Shown: positions 63,340 through 64,000 of the stretch, in pieces
How the letters are laid out: every line of letters starts with the position of its first letter
Numbering within the stretch: the first letter of the stretch is position 1
NCBI GenBank assembly: GCA_034620365.1
Contig: JAQGEQ010000192.1
Coordinates: forward strand, 3,777,001 to 3,841,000
Length of the DNA: 64,000 nucleotides
Source of the DNA: Pegea sp. RAD2-039
Taxonomy: Eukaryota > Chordata > Thaliacea > Salpida > Salpidae
Reading direction: 5' to 3'
Made by a program: the position numbers and the translations under genes
The notes under the pieces: model-generated
What the model was told of the DNA's origin: nothing
What the model saw: the letters and a program-made list of their open reading frames with translations, nothing else
The model's database searches: none

Positions 63340-64000
63340 TATTTATTCATTTATTTATTACAAAAAATACGAAGGAGGGTGCCTAGGGAGAGCACCTCTC
63401 GCTAACACACGTTCTTACAAATAACATCTACTAAGTTAGAAATGTAGAAAGAAAAAGATGTAACACATGGCATTTCGGTAGTCCTGAAAACATATAACAA
63501 AGAACAATTACATAGAATTATAGTAATATTAAAAAAGGAAAAATTCACAATTTAGAAATGGCAATGTTGGCAATATTATAACAGTTCAATTTCTGCTTGA
63601 ACAACGCACGTGATTCTAACATGACTGATGGCAGCTGATTCAAAGTACTAATTGTGTGGTATGAGAAAAAATTTGCTCTGATTAATGTACCAGGTGTTTA
63701 TGGGCTTATTAAGATGTAATGAGTGTCGTCTGAGTTGATATAACTTGAGGGAAGGACTAATAGAAAAGAAAGCATCGAATTTAAAGTCAATTAAATTGTG
63801 GATAATTTTACAAATAAAAATCATATCGGATTTAATCCGTCGAATTTCCAAAGTATCTTAATTAAAGAAGCTGAGACGATTTTCATAGATATCGTATTTG
63901 ATATTAAGTTTCCTACATACCAATCTCGTACATGTTGCCTAAATAGCTTCAATTTTTTAATATCGCCAACTTGATATGTCATCCATGAACTAGAATTATA
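63340..64000 (-). mobile_element. LINE 3' portion with tail, running off the window edge
   Basis: Minus strand from 64000 down: decayed ORF2 C-terminus (IEAI..TRLVCRKLNIKYDIYENRLS, then the usual LEIRRIKSDMIFICKIIHNL, then RRHSLHLNKP and TLNQLPSVMLESRALFKQKL) with several in-frame stops. A 3' UTR of about 250 bp follows, shared with 18838-19190. It ends at a short inverted repeat near 63375-63398 and a tail of TAAATAAATGAATAAATAA type at about 63340-63362. Non-LTR retrotransposon of the CR1/Jockey-like superfamilies; the exact clade is not determined. Probably inactive. Confidence 0.85.

Noticed and set aside
1-64000. CRISPR arrays, bacterial operons, riboswitches, prophage
   Set aside because: The window is intron-rich eukaryotic DNA; no regularly spaced repeats or prokaryotic gene organisation were seen.

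Overview
The window is a piece of AT-rich invertebrate nuclear genome. Genes have many exons, with GT-AG introns from about 50 nt to over 3 kb. Single-copy animal genes are separated by long AT-rich spacers holding decayed LINE and SINE-like debris. The mix of very short and long introns, and splice-acceptor-like sequences a few bases upstream of several start codons (as expected with spliced-leader trans-splicing), would fit a flatworm such as a planarian. Nothing in the window proves the species. All exon coordinates were worked out by eye from splice signals, reading phase and protein homology.

Left part (1-15.4 kb): a complete prohormone convertase 2 gene (PC2/PCSK2, + strand, 14 exons, 639 aa). 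Its largest intron (7998-11504) contains, on the opposite strand, a two-exon gene for a 391-aa predicted secreted protein. I read it as a divergent fibroblast growth factor-like (beta-trefoil) ligand with a polybasic stretch and a long C-terminal extension. This is the most interesting object in the window.

15.4-20.8 kb: a spacer full of transposon debris: a SINE-like piece, three LINE fragments in mixed orientation, and a roughly 120-bp tandem duplication.

20.8-28.9 kb: two tail-to-tail branched-chain aminotransferase (BCAT) genes with the same exon architecture from exon 3 onward. The minus-strand copy keeps the redox CxxC motif of the family; the plus-strand copy has lost it.

31.9-43.2 kb: WBP11 (minus; splicing), POLR1F/RPA43 (minus; RNA polymerase I) and a CCDC24 homologue (plus), whose reading frame is interrupted by a single-base frameshift inside conserved sequence.

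47.3-64 kb: a GC-richer SINE-like island, a short PDE8-like cyclic nucleotide phosphodiesterase (plus), CCDC93 (minus; Commander/CCC endosomal complex), an unrecognised 475-aa coiled-coil gene (minus), and at the right edge a minus-strand LINE of the same family as the fragment near 19 kb. The genes are not an operon or pathway cluster; PC2 with the nested secreted ligand, and the BCAT pair, are the only neighbourhoods with an evident relationship.
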